Source: Pseudomonadota bacterium
Lineage (GTDB): Bacteria > Pseudomonadota > Alphaproteobacteria > Rhizobiales > Xanthobacteraceae
Length of the DNA: 8,318 nt
NCBI GenBank assembly: GCA_023433965.1
Contig: JAEYTQ010000271.1
Span: forward strand, 1 to 8,318
Direction: 5' to 3'
Position numbers and translations under genes: made by a program. The notes under the pieces are model-generated. The model searched no databases and was not told where the DNA came from. It worked only from the letters and a program-made list of their open reading frames with translations. Positions 1 to 6,391 of this stretch are shown here, piece after piece. The first letter of the stretch is position 1. Every line of letters starts with the position of its first letter.

Positions 1-1880
1 ATCACCACGTCGGGCTCGCCCTTTCCGTCCTCTGTTCCCGCCCAGGTCCAGATGCCGATGCCGGCATCGCAATGCGTTGCCGCGTCCTGCATCGACAGCC
101 ATTGCGGCGCCGGCTGCTTGCCGGCGACGATCACGTTGATGCGGTTGTAGGTGCGTAAGGCATGGTCGGCGATCCACAGCAGCGTGTTGGCATCTGGCGG
201 GAAGTAGATGCGAACGATGTCGGCCTTCTTGTTGGCGACGAGATCGACGAAGCCGGGATCCTGATGGCTGAAGCCGTTGTGGTCCTGCCGCCAGACATGG
301 GAGGTCAGGAGATAGTTGAGGGAGGCGATCGGGCGGCGCCACGGCAACTCGCGGGTCACCTTCAGCCATTTGGCATGCTGGTTGAACATGGAATCGACGA
401 TGTGGATGAAGGCTTCGTAGCAGGAGAAGAAGCCGTGCCGTCCCGTGAGCAGATAACCCTCGAGCCAGCCCTGGCAGAGATGCTCGCTCAGCACCTCCAT
501 CACGCGGCCGTCCTGCGCCAGATGCACGTCGTAGGGCTCGATCGGCTCCATCCAGACCCGCTCGGTCGCCTCGAACACGGCGTCCAAGCGGTTTGACGCG
601 GTTTCGTCCGGGCCCATGATGCGGAAATTGCGCTCCTTCGCGTTGAGGCGGATGACATCGCGTAGAAACTTGCCGAGTTCGCGTGTCGCTTCCGCCATGA
701 CTTCGCCAGGCTGCGGCACGTCCACCGCGAAGCTGCGGAAGTCCGGCAGCTTCAGTTCCTTCTTGAGCACTCCGCCATTGGCGTGCGGATTGGCGCCCAT
801 GCGCCTGTTGCCTGCAGGTGCGAGAGCCTGAAGCTCGGGAACGAGCGCGCCGCTTTCGTCGAACAGCTTTTCGGGCTCGTAGCTGCGCATCCAGTCTTCG
901 AGGATTTTCAGATGCGCCGGATTTTCCCGACAGCCTGCGACCGGCACTTGATGGGCGCGCCAAAAGCCCTCGACTTTCTTGCCGTCGACTTCTTTCGGTC
1001 CCGTCCAGCCCTTCGGGCTGCGCAGCACGATCATCGGCCAGCGCGGCCGCTCGACGTTTTCGCGCCCGTCGCGGGCGTGCTGCTGGATCGAGCGGATGCT
1101 TGTCAGCGCGACGTCTAGCGCATCGGCCATGGCCTGGTGCATCGGTCTGGGATCGTCGCCTTCGACGAACAGGGGCTCATGGCCGAACCCGCGGAAGAGA
1201 TCGCGGATCTCCGCATCTTTCATTCGCCCCAGCACGGTGGGATTTGCGATCTTGTAGCCGTTGAGATGCAGGATCGGCAGCACCGCGCCGTCATGGGCCG
1301 GGTTCAGGAACTTGTTGGAGTGCCAGGACGCAGCGAGCGGGCCGGTCTCGGCCTCGCCGTCGCCGACCACGCAGGCGACGATCAAATCAGGGTTGTCGAA
1401 TGCCGCGCCATAGGCGTGCACGAGCGCATAGCCGAGCTCGCCGCCTTCGTGGATCGAGCCCGGCGTTTCCGGCGCCGCATGGCTCGGGATGCCGCCGGGG
1501 AAGGAGAACTGCCTGAACAGCTTGCGCAGTCCGTCGGCATTGCGGGCGATCCCGGGATAGATCTCGCTGTAGCTGCCTTCGAGATAGGTGTTGGCGACCA
1601 TGCCCGGTCCGCCGTGACCGGGACCGCAGACATAGATGACGTCGAGGTCCAGCGCGCGGATGACCCGGTTGAGATGGGCATAGATGAAGTTCAGCCCCGG
1701 CGTCGTGCCCCAATGGCCGAGCAGACGCGGCTTGATGTGCTCGGGCCGGAGCGGCTCGCGCAGCAGCGGGTTGTCGAGCAGGTAGATCTGCCCGACGGAG
1801 AGGTAGTTGGCGGCGCGCCAGTAGCGGTCGAGCAGATCGAGGTCGCTGCTCGCCTGGGCCGTTTTTTGTTGAATTGTCAT
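1..1880 (-). CDS. xfp: Phosphoketolase (xylulose-5-phosphate/fructose-6-phosphate), C-terminus cut by window edge
   Basis: Thiamine-diphosphate enzyme that splits xylulose 5-phosphate, and usually fructose 6-phosphate, with inorganic phosphate to give acetyl phosphate plus glyceraldehyde 3-phosphate or erythrose 4-phosphate. It is cytoplasmic. I read 626 residues without a stop or frameshift; the family is about 790-800 long, so roughly the last fifth lies outside. Family landmarks in order are GHWGTTPGL (residues 55-63), [17 protein letters not shown] (86-102), [20 protein letters not shown] (133-152), the TPP-binding GDGEAETG (173-180), [18 protein letters not shown], and GEPDVV at the window edge. 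The conserved histidines near 56, 89 and 134 match those that shape the phosphoketolase active site. The ATG at 1880-1878 is chosen because homologues begin here and no other in-frame start lies nearby; the AGGA at 1886-1883 is only 2 nt from it, so the ribosome site is poorly spaced. The gene is divergent from the radical SAM gene and has a FixK/FNR-like palindrome about 60 bp upstream. Identification is secure. Confidence 0.96.
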   Translation of the reverse strand, partial: MTIQQKTAQASSDLDLLDRYWRAANYLSVGQIYLLDNPLLREPLRPEHIKPRLLGHWGTTPGLNFIYAHLNRVIRALDLDVIYVCGPGHGGPGMVANTYLEGSYSEIYPGIARNADGLRKLFRQFSFPGGIPSHAAPETPGSIHEGGELGYALVHAYGAAFDNPDLIVACVVGDGEAETGPLAASWHSNKFLNPAHDGAVLPILHLNGYKIANPTVLGRMKDAEIRDLFRGFGHEPLFVEGDDPRPMHQAMADALDVALTSIRSIQQHARDGRENVERPRWPMIVLRSPKGWTGPKEVDGKKVEGFWRAHQVPVAGCRENPAHLKILEDWMRSYEPEKLFDESGALVPELQALAPAGNRRMGANPHANGGVLKKELKLPDFRSFAVDVPQPGEVMAEATRELGKFLRDVIRLNAKERNFRIMGPDETASNRLDAVFEATERVWMEPIEPYDVHLAQDGRVMEVLSEHLCQGWLEGYLLTGRHGFFSCYEAFIHIVDSMFNQHAKWLKVTRELPWRRPIASLNYLLTSHVWRQDHNGFSHQDPGFVDLVANKKADIVRIYFPPDANTLLWIADHALRTYNRINVIVAGKQPAPQWLSMQDAATHCDAGIGIWTWAGTEDGKGEPDVV

Positions 1881-1938
1881 GTTCCTGCCGACTTTCACCC
1901 AGCGATCGTCACCAACTTTGTTCCGGCACGATCGATCC

Positions 1939-1952
1939 TTGACGGCCATCAA
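1939..1952 (-). promoter_or_regulatory. FixK/FNR-type palindrome upstream of phosphoketolase
   Basis: The sequence TTGA-CGGCCA-TCAA fits the TTG(A/C)-N6-(T/G)CAA consensus known for Bradyrhizobium FixK2, and 9 of 10 specified bases of the FNR/Anr box (TTGAT-N4-ATCAA). Its centre, at about 1945.5, lies 65 bp upstream of the xfp ATG. If used as a class II activator site at -41.5, transcription would start near 1904 and leave a 5' leader of about 24 nt. The -10 region this predicts (1916-1911, reading GTTGGT) is a poor match to TATAAT. The box is seen directly; its use by FixK is inference. Confidence 0.45.
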
Positions 1953-2052
1953 ACGAAATCGCCATGACAGGCATGTTGCGTGAGGTCAAAGGCGCGCGCC
2001 CGAAATTTGGGCGGCTACTTTGCATGGGGTTGTTTTCGCGTTTGGTATTTGT

Positions 2053-2067
2053 GTTCTTGATTTGTTC
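2053..2067 (+). promoter_or_regulatory. LexA (SOS) box, GTTC-N7-GTTC
   Basis: Two perfect GTTC direct repeats (2053-2056 and 2064-2067) are separated by exactly seven bases (TTGATTT). This is the LexA operator form established for alphaproteobacteria, in contrast to the CTG-N10-CAG box of gammaproteobacteria. It lies 24 bp upstream of the radical SAM start codon and overlaps the inferred -35 hexamer, an effective place for a repressor. On the other strand it reads GAAC-N7-GAAC. The divergent xfp start is about 170 bp away, so control of the radical SAM gene is the simpler reading. Confidence 0.72.
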
Positions 2068-2084
2068 CGTTTGCATGCTATCTT
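2057..2084 (+). promoter_or_regulatory. Promoter of the radical SAM gene, predicting a leaderless mRNA
   Basis: A -35 candidate TTGATT (2057-2062) and a -10 candidate TATCTT (2079-2084) are separated by 16 bp. Placing the -10 hexamer at -12 to -7 puts +1 at 2091, which is the A of the radical SAM ATG. No Shine-Dalgarno sequence is visible before that ATG, as expected for a leaderless message. The -35 lies inside the LexA box. Positions are seen; promoter activity is inferred. Confidence 0.5.
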
Positions 2085-2090
2085 GGCTGC

Positions 2091-3254
2091 ATGAGTCCAG
2101 CATCCTCTCATGCTCTCAAGCACCCGCCGGTCACGGCGCCCTCCGAGCCGGCGGGTGCGCCTTCGGATTTCCCCGAGCTCGGCGTCGCCATCGAGCGCGC
2201 CCGCCGGCGAGGGCGGGGCGCCCAGTCCAACGCCAGCGGCCGTTACGAGGCCGAGGCGCGCGTTGCCTTCGATGATGGCTGGCAGAGCCTGGACGAGCTG
2301 CCGCCGTTCAAGACCACCGTGGCGGTCGACACTTCGCGCAAGGTGATCACCCGCAACGATTCCCCCGATATCGGCTTCGACCGCTCGATCAATCCCTATC
2401 GCGGTTGCGAGCACGGATGCGTCTACTGCTTTGCGCGGCCGACCCACGCCTATCTCGGCCTGTCGCCCGGGCTCGACTTCGAGTCGAAGCTGTTCGCCAA
2501 GCCCGAGGCGCCGGCGCTGCTGGAAAAGGAGCTCGCCGCCTCAGGCTACGAGCCGCGGATGATCGCGATCGGCACCAACACCGATCCGTATCAGCCGATC
2601 GAGCGCGAGCGAAAGATCATGCGCGGCATCCTCGAGGTGCTGGAGCGCACTTCGCATCCCGTCGGCATCGTCACCAAATCGGCGCTGGTCCTGCGCGACA
2701 TCGACATTCTCGCGCGGATGGCGAAGCGCAACCTGGCCAAGGTCGCGATCTCGGTCACCTCGCTCGATCCGAAGCTGGCGCGCACCATGGAGCCGCGGGC
2801 CTCGACGCCGTCGAAACGGCTGGAGGCGCTGAAGCAGCTCTCGGAGGCCGGCATTCCGACCACCGTGATGGTCGCGCCAGTGATCCCGGCGCTGAACGAT
2901 TCCGAAATCGAGCGTATCCTCGATGCCGCCGCCCACGCCGGCGTCAAGGAAGCCGCCTATGTGTTGCTGCGGCTGCCGCTCGAGGTCCGCGATCTCTTCC
3001 GCGAATGGCTGATGGCGAACTATCCGGACCGTTATCGCCACGTCTTCACCCTGATCCGCGACATGCGCGGCGGGCGCGACTACGACGCCAAATGGGGCGA
3101 ACGGATGAAGGGCACCGGACCTATGGCCTGGACCATCGGCCGCCGCTTCGAGATCGCCTGCGAGCGGCTCGGCCTCAACAAGCGGCGCTCCAGGCTGACC
3201 ATTGATCACTTTGCGCGGCCGAAGCGGAACGGCGATCAGCTCAGCCTGTTTTGA
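2091..3254 (+). CDS. PA0069-family (Spl-like) radical SAM protein with C-terminal clamp-binding motif
   Basis: Predicted radical S-adenosylmethionine enzyme of 387 residues, related to spore photoproduct lyase-type proteins. The 4Fe-4S ligands are the CX3CX2C motif CEHGCVYC (Cys106, 110, 113). Other family landmarks are INPYRG just before it, GTNTDPYQPIE (161-171), TKSALVLRDIDIL (195-207), MVAPVIPALND (260-270) and a C-terminal YDAKWGERMKGTGPMAW block (331-347). The first 40 residues are polar, Pro/Ala-rich and probably disordered; RGRGAQSN (41-48) starts the conserved part. The last five residues, QLSLF (383-387), match the bacterial sliding-clamp-binding consensus QL(S/D)LF. The ATG at 2091 is chosen because the promoter spacing places +1 there; no ribosome binding site is seen. 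A LexA-type box lies in the promoter. The substrate is unknown; repair of a DNA lesion is inferred from family, regulation and clamp motif. The VOC gene follows after 23 bp, probably on the same transcript. Confidence 0.92.
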   Translation: MSPASSHALKHPPVTAPSEPAGAPSDFPELGVAIERARRRGRGAQSNASGRYEAEARVAFDDGWQSLDELPPFKTTVAVDTSRKVITRNDSPDIGFDRSINPYRGCEHGCVYCFARPTHAYLGLSPGLDFESKLFAKPEAPALLEKELAASGYEPRMIAIGTNTDPYQPIERERKIMRGILEVLERTSHPVGIVTKSALVLRDIDILARMAKRNLAKVAISVTSLDPKLARTMEPRASTPSKRLEALKQLSEAGIPTTVMVAPVIPALNDSEIERILDAAAHAGVKEAAYVLLRLPLEVRDLFREWLMANYPDRYRHVFTLIRDMRGGRDYDAKWGERMKGTGPMAWTIGRRFEIACERLGLNKRRSRLTIDHFARPKRNGDQLSLF

Positions 3255-3266
3255 GGGACGCGTGCA

Positions 3267-3271
3267 AGAGG
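3267..3271 (+). promoter_or_regulatory. Ribosome binding site that fixes the VOC gene start
   Basis: AGAGG is followed by a 6-nt spacer and the ATG at 3278. It favours that ATG over two other in-frame starts: TTG at 3251, which would overlap the preceding TGA stop, and GTG at 3263. Neither of those has a comparable upstream site. Confidence 0.6.
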
Positions 3272-3277
3272 TGTCGC

Positions 3278-3733
3278 ATGCTTAAGGAACTCGCCGTGCC
3301 GGTGCCGCGGCTGACCGTCATCACACTAGGTGTGAACGACATCCGCGCCAGCATCGCTTTCTACGACGCGCTTGGTTTTTCCCGCCGACTGAAGGCGTCC
3401 GGCGAGGCCGTCGCCTTCTACGACACGGGTGGGCCGGTGCTCGCCTTGTATCCGTGGGATCTGCTCGCGGCAGACGCAGTCTTGCAGGACGCGCCGAGAC
3501 CATCGACCTTTCGCGGCATGACGCTCGCCTGGAACTGCCGTACGCGTGAGGAGGTCGACGCGGTGCTGGCCTTCGCCATCGGGAAGGGGGCCAGCTTGCT
3601 GAAGGCGGCGCAGGAGACCCACTACGGCGGCTATTCCGGCTATTTTGCCGATCCCGACGGACATGCCTGGGAAGTCGTGGTTGCACCTGGTATCGAGGTG
3701 GGCGAGGACCGGCGGGTGCATCTGGCGGAGTAG
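3278..3733 (+). CDS. VOC (glyoxalase/dioxygenase-fold) family protein
   Basis: Protein of 151 residues with the vicinal-oxygen-chelate fold, built from two beta-alpha-beta3 modules. The first module starts at [24 protein letters not shown], where strand, helix and FY..LGF are typical. The second ends in [16 protein letters not shown], the usual closing strand with a Glu at the position of the last metal ligand. The position of the first metal ligand in glyoxalase I (His in the first strand) is Thr or Ile here, so this is probably not a classical glyoxalase I. The substrate cannot be told: VOC proteins include dioxygenases, isomerases and antibiotic-binding proteins, and this subgroup is mostly uncharacterised. 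It follows the radical SAM gene closely in the same direction and may share its LexA-controlled promoter. A longer form starting at TTG 3251 would add nine residues and overlap the previous stop; I consider it less likely. Confidence 0.87.
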   Translation: MLKELAVPVPRLTVITLGVNDIRASIAFYDALGFSRRLKASGEAVAFYDTGGPVLALYPWDLLAADAVLQDAPRPSTFRGMTLAWNCRTREEVDAVLAFAIGKGASLLKAAQETHYGGYSGYFADPDGHAWEVVVAPGIEVGEDRRVHLAE

Positions 3734-3751
3734 GGCGGGCGGCCTGTATAA

Positions 3752-3772
3752 CGGGAATATCCTGGGTTCCCG
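3752..3772 (+). other. Weak hairpin in the VOC-rnhB gap
   Basis: CGGGAA and TTCCCG form a 6-bp stem with a 9-nt loop in the 76-bp gap between the VOC gene and rnhB. There is no T-run, so it is not a convincing terminator. TATAAC at 3747-3752 could be a -10 element for rnhB, but no -35 match is found at the right distance. The gap holds nothing else I can support. Confidence 0.2.
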
Positions 3773-3809
3773 GTTGCGCCGGCGAAGCTGCTTGCGCACG
3801 ATCCCGGTC

Positions 3810-4667
3810 ATGATTCGGGACCCCTCCGCCAAGACCCAAGCCAAGGCCGCGCCGAAGAAAAAGGCCGCGAAGAAAGTCGTGCTCGCCAAAGTGGCTAAGA
3901 TCTCCGCGGCCGATGCGGCGAAGGTTCCTGCCGGTAAGAAAGGCATCATTGCCGTTGCCGCCCCCAGCTTCCGCCGCGAGCGCGCGTTGATCAAGCGCGG
4001 CGTCTGGCCGGTCGCCGGCTGCGACGAGGCCGGCCGCGGCCCGCTCGCCGGTCCCGTGGTGGCGGCGGCCGTGATTCTCGACCCCGACCGCATCCCGCGC
4101 GGCATCGACGATTCCAAGCGCCTGACCGCCGAGGAGCGCGAGAAGCTGTTCGACAAGATCTGCGCCACCGCGCAGGTCTCCGTGGCGGTTGCCTCGCCCA
4201 CCCGAATCGATCGCGACAATATCCTGCGGGCCTCGCTGTGGGCGCTGAAGCGCGCCGTGGTGGCGCTGCCCGAGGCGCCCCGCCACGTCTTCGTCGACGG
4301 CCGCGACCGGCTCGACACGCCTTGCGATTGCGAGGCCGTAATCGGGGGCGACGGCCTCGTGCTGTCGATTGCCGCGGCCTCCATCGTCGCCAAGGTCACG
4401 CGCGACCGGCTGATGTGCGCGCTGGCGCAGGACTGTCCCGGCTACGGCTTCGAGCAGCACAAGGGCTACGCCGTCCCCGAGCATCTCGAGGCGCTCGATC
4501 GTCTCGGCCCGTCCATCCATCACCGCAGCTTTTTCGCCCCCGTCGCCGCCGCCCGCGCCAAGCACATGCCGTGGACCGTCGCGCCGGTGCAGGACCTGTT
4601 CTCGGTGGCGGAGGTCGAGGTGCAGGTGGACGCGCAAATCGAGGTCGGCACTTCCATAGGCCTCTAG
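3810..4667 (+). CDS. rnhB: Ribonuclease HII
   Basis: Endonuclease that cuts the RNA strand of RNA-DNA hybrids and nicks 5' of single ribonucleotides in DNA, starting ribonucleotide excision repair. It is cytoplasmic and metal dependent. The 285-residue product has the diagnostic [19 protein letters not shown] block (70-88), IDDSKRL (99-105), HVFVDG (159-164), GGD (179-181) and [11 protein letters not shown] (189-199). By alignment to E. coli RNase HII the acidic tetrad is Asp72, Glu73, Asp163 and Asp181, all present. The core begins near residue 60. Before it is a Lys/Ala/Pro-rich tail (8-50, with PKKKAAKK) absent from E. coli RNase HII (about 198 residues), and after about 255 there is a short acidic tail. 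The frame stays open upstream into the VOC gene, so the start is not forced; ATG 3810 is the first ATG after the VOC stop and gives a Bradyrhizobium-like N-terminus. No strong ribosome site is seen. Confidence 0.94.
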   Translation: MIRDPSAKTQAKAAPKKKAAKKVVLAKVAKISAADAAKVPAGKKGIIAVAAPSFRRERALIKRGVWPVAGCDEAGRGPLAGPVVAAAVILDPDRIPRGIDDSKRLTAEEREKLFDKICATAQVSVAVASPTRIDRDNILRASLWALKRAVVALPEAPRHVFVDGRDRLDTPCDCEAVIGGDGLVLSIAAASIVAKVTRDRLMCALAQDCPGYGFEQHKGYAVPEHLEALDRLGPSIHHRSFFAPVAAARAKHMPWTVAPVQDLFSVAEVEVQVDAQIEVGTSIGL

Positions 4668-4689
4668 GCTTCCGCGGTAGCCGCGGAGC
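4668..4689 (+). terminator. GC-rich hairpin directly after rnhB
   Basis: Beginning at the base after the rnhB stop codon, GCT-T-CCGCGG pairs with CCGCGG-AGC around a TAG loop, giving nine base pairs with one bulged T (4671). No T-run follows, so it is not a standard intrinsic terminator. It may protect the 3' end of the message or help Rho-dependent termination. Confidence 0.4.
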
Positions 4690-4697
4690 TCTTCGCC

Positions 4698-4717
4698 TCT
4701 CCCCGCAAGCGGGGAGA
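4698..4717 (+). repeat. Short GC-rich palindrome (REP-like)
   Basis: TCTCCCCG-CAAG-CGGGGAGA is a perfect 8-bp inverted repeat with a 4-nt centre. Palindromes built on CTCCCCGC/GCGGGGAG are, to my knowledge, common intergenic repeats in Bradyrhizobium genomes. It lies eight bases after the previous hairpin, so the two could fold in tandem at the end of the rnhB message. Its repeated status cannot be shown from one window. Confidence 0.5.
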
Positions 4718-4727
4718 AGGAGGAGAG

Positions 4728-4868
4728 ATGCGGTTGCCACGACGCACGGCGCCCATTATCAAAACTGTTGTGAGCGAACAGGGCCGGCTGGACTGGCTGC
4801 ATCTTTCGGACGTTGCATGCGGTTTACCTCCCTGGTCATCGAGCTCATTCGCGCCCGGCCGCGGCTGA
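4728..4868 (+). CDS. Possible small ORF (46 aa) overlapping the start of the membrane protein gene
   Basis: An ATG at 4728 is preceded by AAGGAGG with 4 nt between them, the best Shine-Dalgarno sequence in the window. The frame runs 46 codons, beginning MRLPRRTAPIIKTVVSEQ, and ends at TGA 4866-4868, 49 bases inside the membrane protein gene in a different frame. The peptide has no recognisable domain, signal peptide or membrane segment. The purine-rich site directly abuts the palindrome, so it may be a by-product of that repeat. If translated, it could couple ribosomes to the start at 4817, which lacks a good ribosome site. Reality as a gene is doubtful. Confidence 0.2.
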   Translation: MRLPRRTAPIIKTVVSEQGRLDWLHLSDVACGLPPWSSSSFAPGRG

Positions 4869-6325
4869 TCGTGTGGATTGCCGTGCTGCTGCAGGCTTTG
4901 ATGTGGCTGCTCGTGGCGCTGGTGTTCTACCGCAGCCCGCCCGGCAGCCTCGCGACCCTCCTCGCCTTTGGCCGGGAGTACCAGGTCGGCACCGATCTCG
5001 GCCCGCCGCTTGCCGTCTGGCTCGCCGACATCGCTTATCGCGCCGCCGGCGGTCACATGTTCGGCGTCTATGCGCTCGCCCAGATCTGCGAGATCGCAAC
5101 CTTCATCGCGCTCTATCATCTCTCCCGTGCCGTGGTCGGGTCGCAGCAGGCGGTGCTCGCCGTGCTGCTCACCATGACCGTGCTGGCCTTTTCCTCCTCG
5201 GCGCTGGACTTCGGCCCGCTGATCCTGGCACGGCCGCTGTGGGCCCTGCTGCTGCTGTACTCCTGGCAGATCATCGGCCAGCGCCGCGGCAATGCCTGGT
5301 TCGCCTGGTCGATCGAAGCCGGCCTCTTGCTGCTGACGACGCCCGCCGCGATCTTTCTGCTCCTGCTTATCGTCGTCTTCGCGGTCTCCACCGCCGGCGG
5401 CCGCCGCACGCTGCGCGGTCTCGATCCGCTGTTTGCACTGGTCGTCGTCGGCGTGCTGGCGCTGCCCTATGCGGTCTGGCTGGTGCGTGCCGAGACCTTG
5501 ACGCTGCCCGCCTTGCCGCAAGTCGCGGAGCTCAACGCACGCGCGCTGCATGCGGCCTGGCTGCTCGGTGCGCTCGTACTGGGCGCGGCGGCGATCCCGG
5601 CGCTGACCTTCCTCAACACCGGGCTGTTCGCCGGCAAGGGCGAGGAGCCGCCGATCATCTACCGCCCGCCGGTCGCGCCGCTCGCGCGCAATTTCGTCTA
5701 TTTCTTCGCGCTGGCCCTGCCGCTCGGCGCGGTGCTGATCTCCGGACTGCTGGGGCTCGACTCCGTCGTCGGCGGTCCAGGGGTCGTGCTGATCATGTCT
5801 GGACTTGCCGTGGTCGTCGCGGCCGGCGATCTCATCGCGATGCGCCGTGCGCGGATGCTGCGCACGGTATGGGCTGCCGCCGTCATCGCACCCGCCGCCG
5901 GCGTGGTGCTCGGCGTCCTGTTCCTGCCCTGGACCGGCACGAACGAGATCGCGACCTCGATGCCGGCGCGCGCGATCGCGGACTTCTTCGACGAGAGCTT
6001 TGCCCGCCGCACCAACCAACGCCTGCGCGCCGTCGCGGGCGAGACCCAGCTCGCCAGCTTGATCGCGCTGCATTCCGGCCGGCCGCATCTCTTCATCGAT
6101 GCCGAGCCCGCGCGGACCCCGTGGATCAATCAAACGAAATTTGCCGAGACCGGCGGCGTCGTGGTCTGGCGCGCCTCCGATACCGCCGGCACGCCACCGC
6201 CGGACATCCTCAAACGCTTCCCCGGCATCGTGCCGGAAGTCCCGCGTGCCTTCGAATGGCTGGTGACGGGCCGCCAGCAGCTCCTACGCATCGGCTGGGC
6301 CATCGTGCGGCCGAAAGGGACGTAG
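4817..6325 (+). CDS. Polytopic membrane protein, GT39/ArnT-like glycosyltransferase family
   Basis: Inner-membrane protein of 502 residues with about 10-11 hydrophobic segments (near 18-38, 64-77, 83-107, 112-134, 137-153, 164-190, 204-224, 245-267, 292-313, 319-341 and 349-371), then a soluble C-terminal part of about 130 residues, probably periplasmic. The arrangement resembles GT39/GT83 enzymes, which move a sugar from a polyprenyl-phosphate donor: a first periplasmic loop, then GPPLAVWLADIAYRAAGG (62-79) matching the PPL..W motif, then a helix ending LYHLSRAVVG. The acidic pair after the first membrane segment, where GT39 enzymes keep a catalytic Asp, reads GREYQVGTD (52-60), so Glu54 or Asp60 would have to serve. 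Acceptor and product are unknown, and neighbours give no hint. ATG 4817 is chosen because it directly precedes a positively charged N-terminus and first membrane segment; the frame is open upstream, but that stretch overlaps rnhB. It converges on the uracil-DNA glycosylase gene. Confidence 0.85.
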   Translation: MRFTSLVIELIRARPRLIVWIAVLLQALMWLLVALVFYRSPPGSLATLLAFGREYQVGTDLGPPLAVWLADIAYRAAGGHMFGVYALAQICEIATFIALYHLSRAVVGSQQAVLAVLLTMTVLAFSSSALDFGPLILARPLWALLLLYSWQIIGQRRGNAWFAWSIEAGLLLLTTPAAIFLLLLIVVFAVSTAGGRRTLRGLDPLFALVVVGVLALPYAVWLVRAETLTLPALPQVAELNARALHAAWLLGALVLGAAAIPALTFLNTGLFAGKGEEPPIIYRPPVAPLARNFVYFFALALPLGAVLISGLLGLDSVVGGPGVVLIMSGLAVVVAAGDLIAMRRARMLRTVWAAAVIAPAAGVVLGVLFLPWTGTNEIATSMPARAIADFFDESFARRTNQRLRAVAGETQLASLIALHSGRPHLFIDAEPARTPWINQTKFAETGGVVVWRASDTAGTPPPDILKRFPGIVPEVPRAFEWLVTGRQQLLRIGWAIVRPKGT

Positions 6326-6338
6326 GTCTCGCACGTTG

Positions 6339-6377
6339 TCATTCCGGGGCTCGCGGCTTTGCCGCGCCCCGGAGTGA
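6339..6377. repeat. Long palindrome between convergent genes, possible bidirectional terminator
   Basis: TCATTCCGGGGC (6339-6350) pairs with GCCCCGGAGTGA (6366-6377) over 12 positions with one G-T wobble. Inside, GCGGC-TTT-GCCGC adds five more pairs, leaving TC (6351-6352) as a bulge. The palindrome fills most of the 66-bp gap between the stops of the membrane protein (6325) and the uracil-DNA glycosylase (6392). No T-run is present on either side. The TCATTCCGGGGC arm is, as I recall, the core of a dispersed palindromic repeat frequent in Bradyrhizobium. Confidence 0.6.
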
Positions 6378-6391
6378 CGCCGCGCATGTGG

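Noticed and set aside
162..1967. Long plus-strand open frames (144 and 276 codons) across the phosphoketolase region
   Set aside because: They lie opposite the well-supported phosphoketolase reading frame, have no recognisable domain, and are the usual antisense by-product of high GC at third codon positions.
1909..2103. A 64-codon minus-strand ORF upstream of phosphoketolase
   Set aside because: No ribosome site or domain is seen. It runs across the whole divergent regulatory region, including both inferred operators, and the peptide looks random.
3645..3809. A 340-residue RNase HII starting at ATG 3645
   Set aside because: The extra 55 codons overlap the end of the VOC gene out of frame and look unlike any RNase HII N-terminus.
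4587..4604. VQDLF in the RNase HII C-terminal tail as a clamp-binding motif
   Set aside because: The consensus needs Gln four residues before the final Phe (Q-L-S/D-L-F). Here Gln is only three before it and Val occupies the first position.
5225..5240. TGGCACG within the membrane protein gene as a sigma-54 promoter
   Set aside because: The -12 TTGC element is missing at the required spacing, and the site is deep inside a coding region on the sense strand.
3321..6133. Two minus-strand open frames of about 490 codons each, opposite the VOC, rnhB and membrane protein genes
   Set aside because: Composition is extremely rich in Arg, Gly, Asp and His with no domain. The opposite strand encodes recognised proteins with intact motifs.
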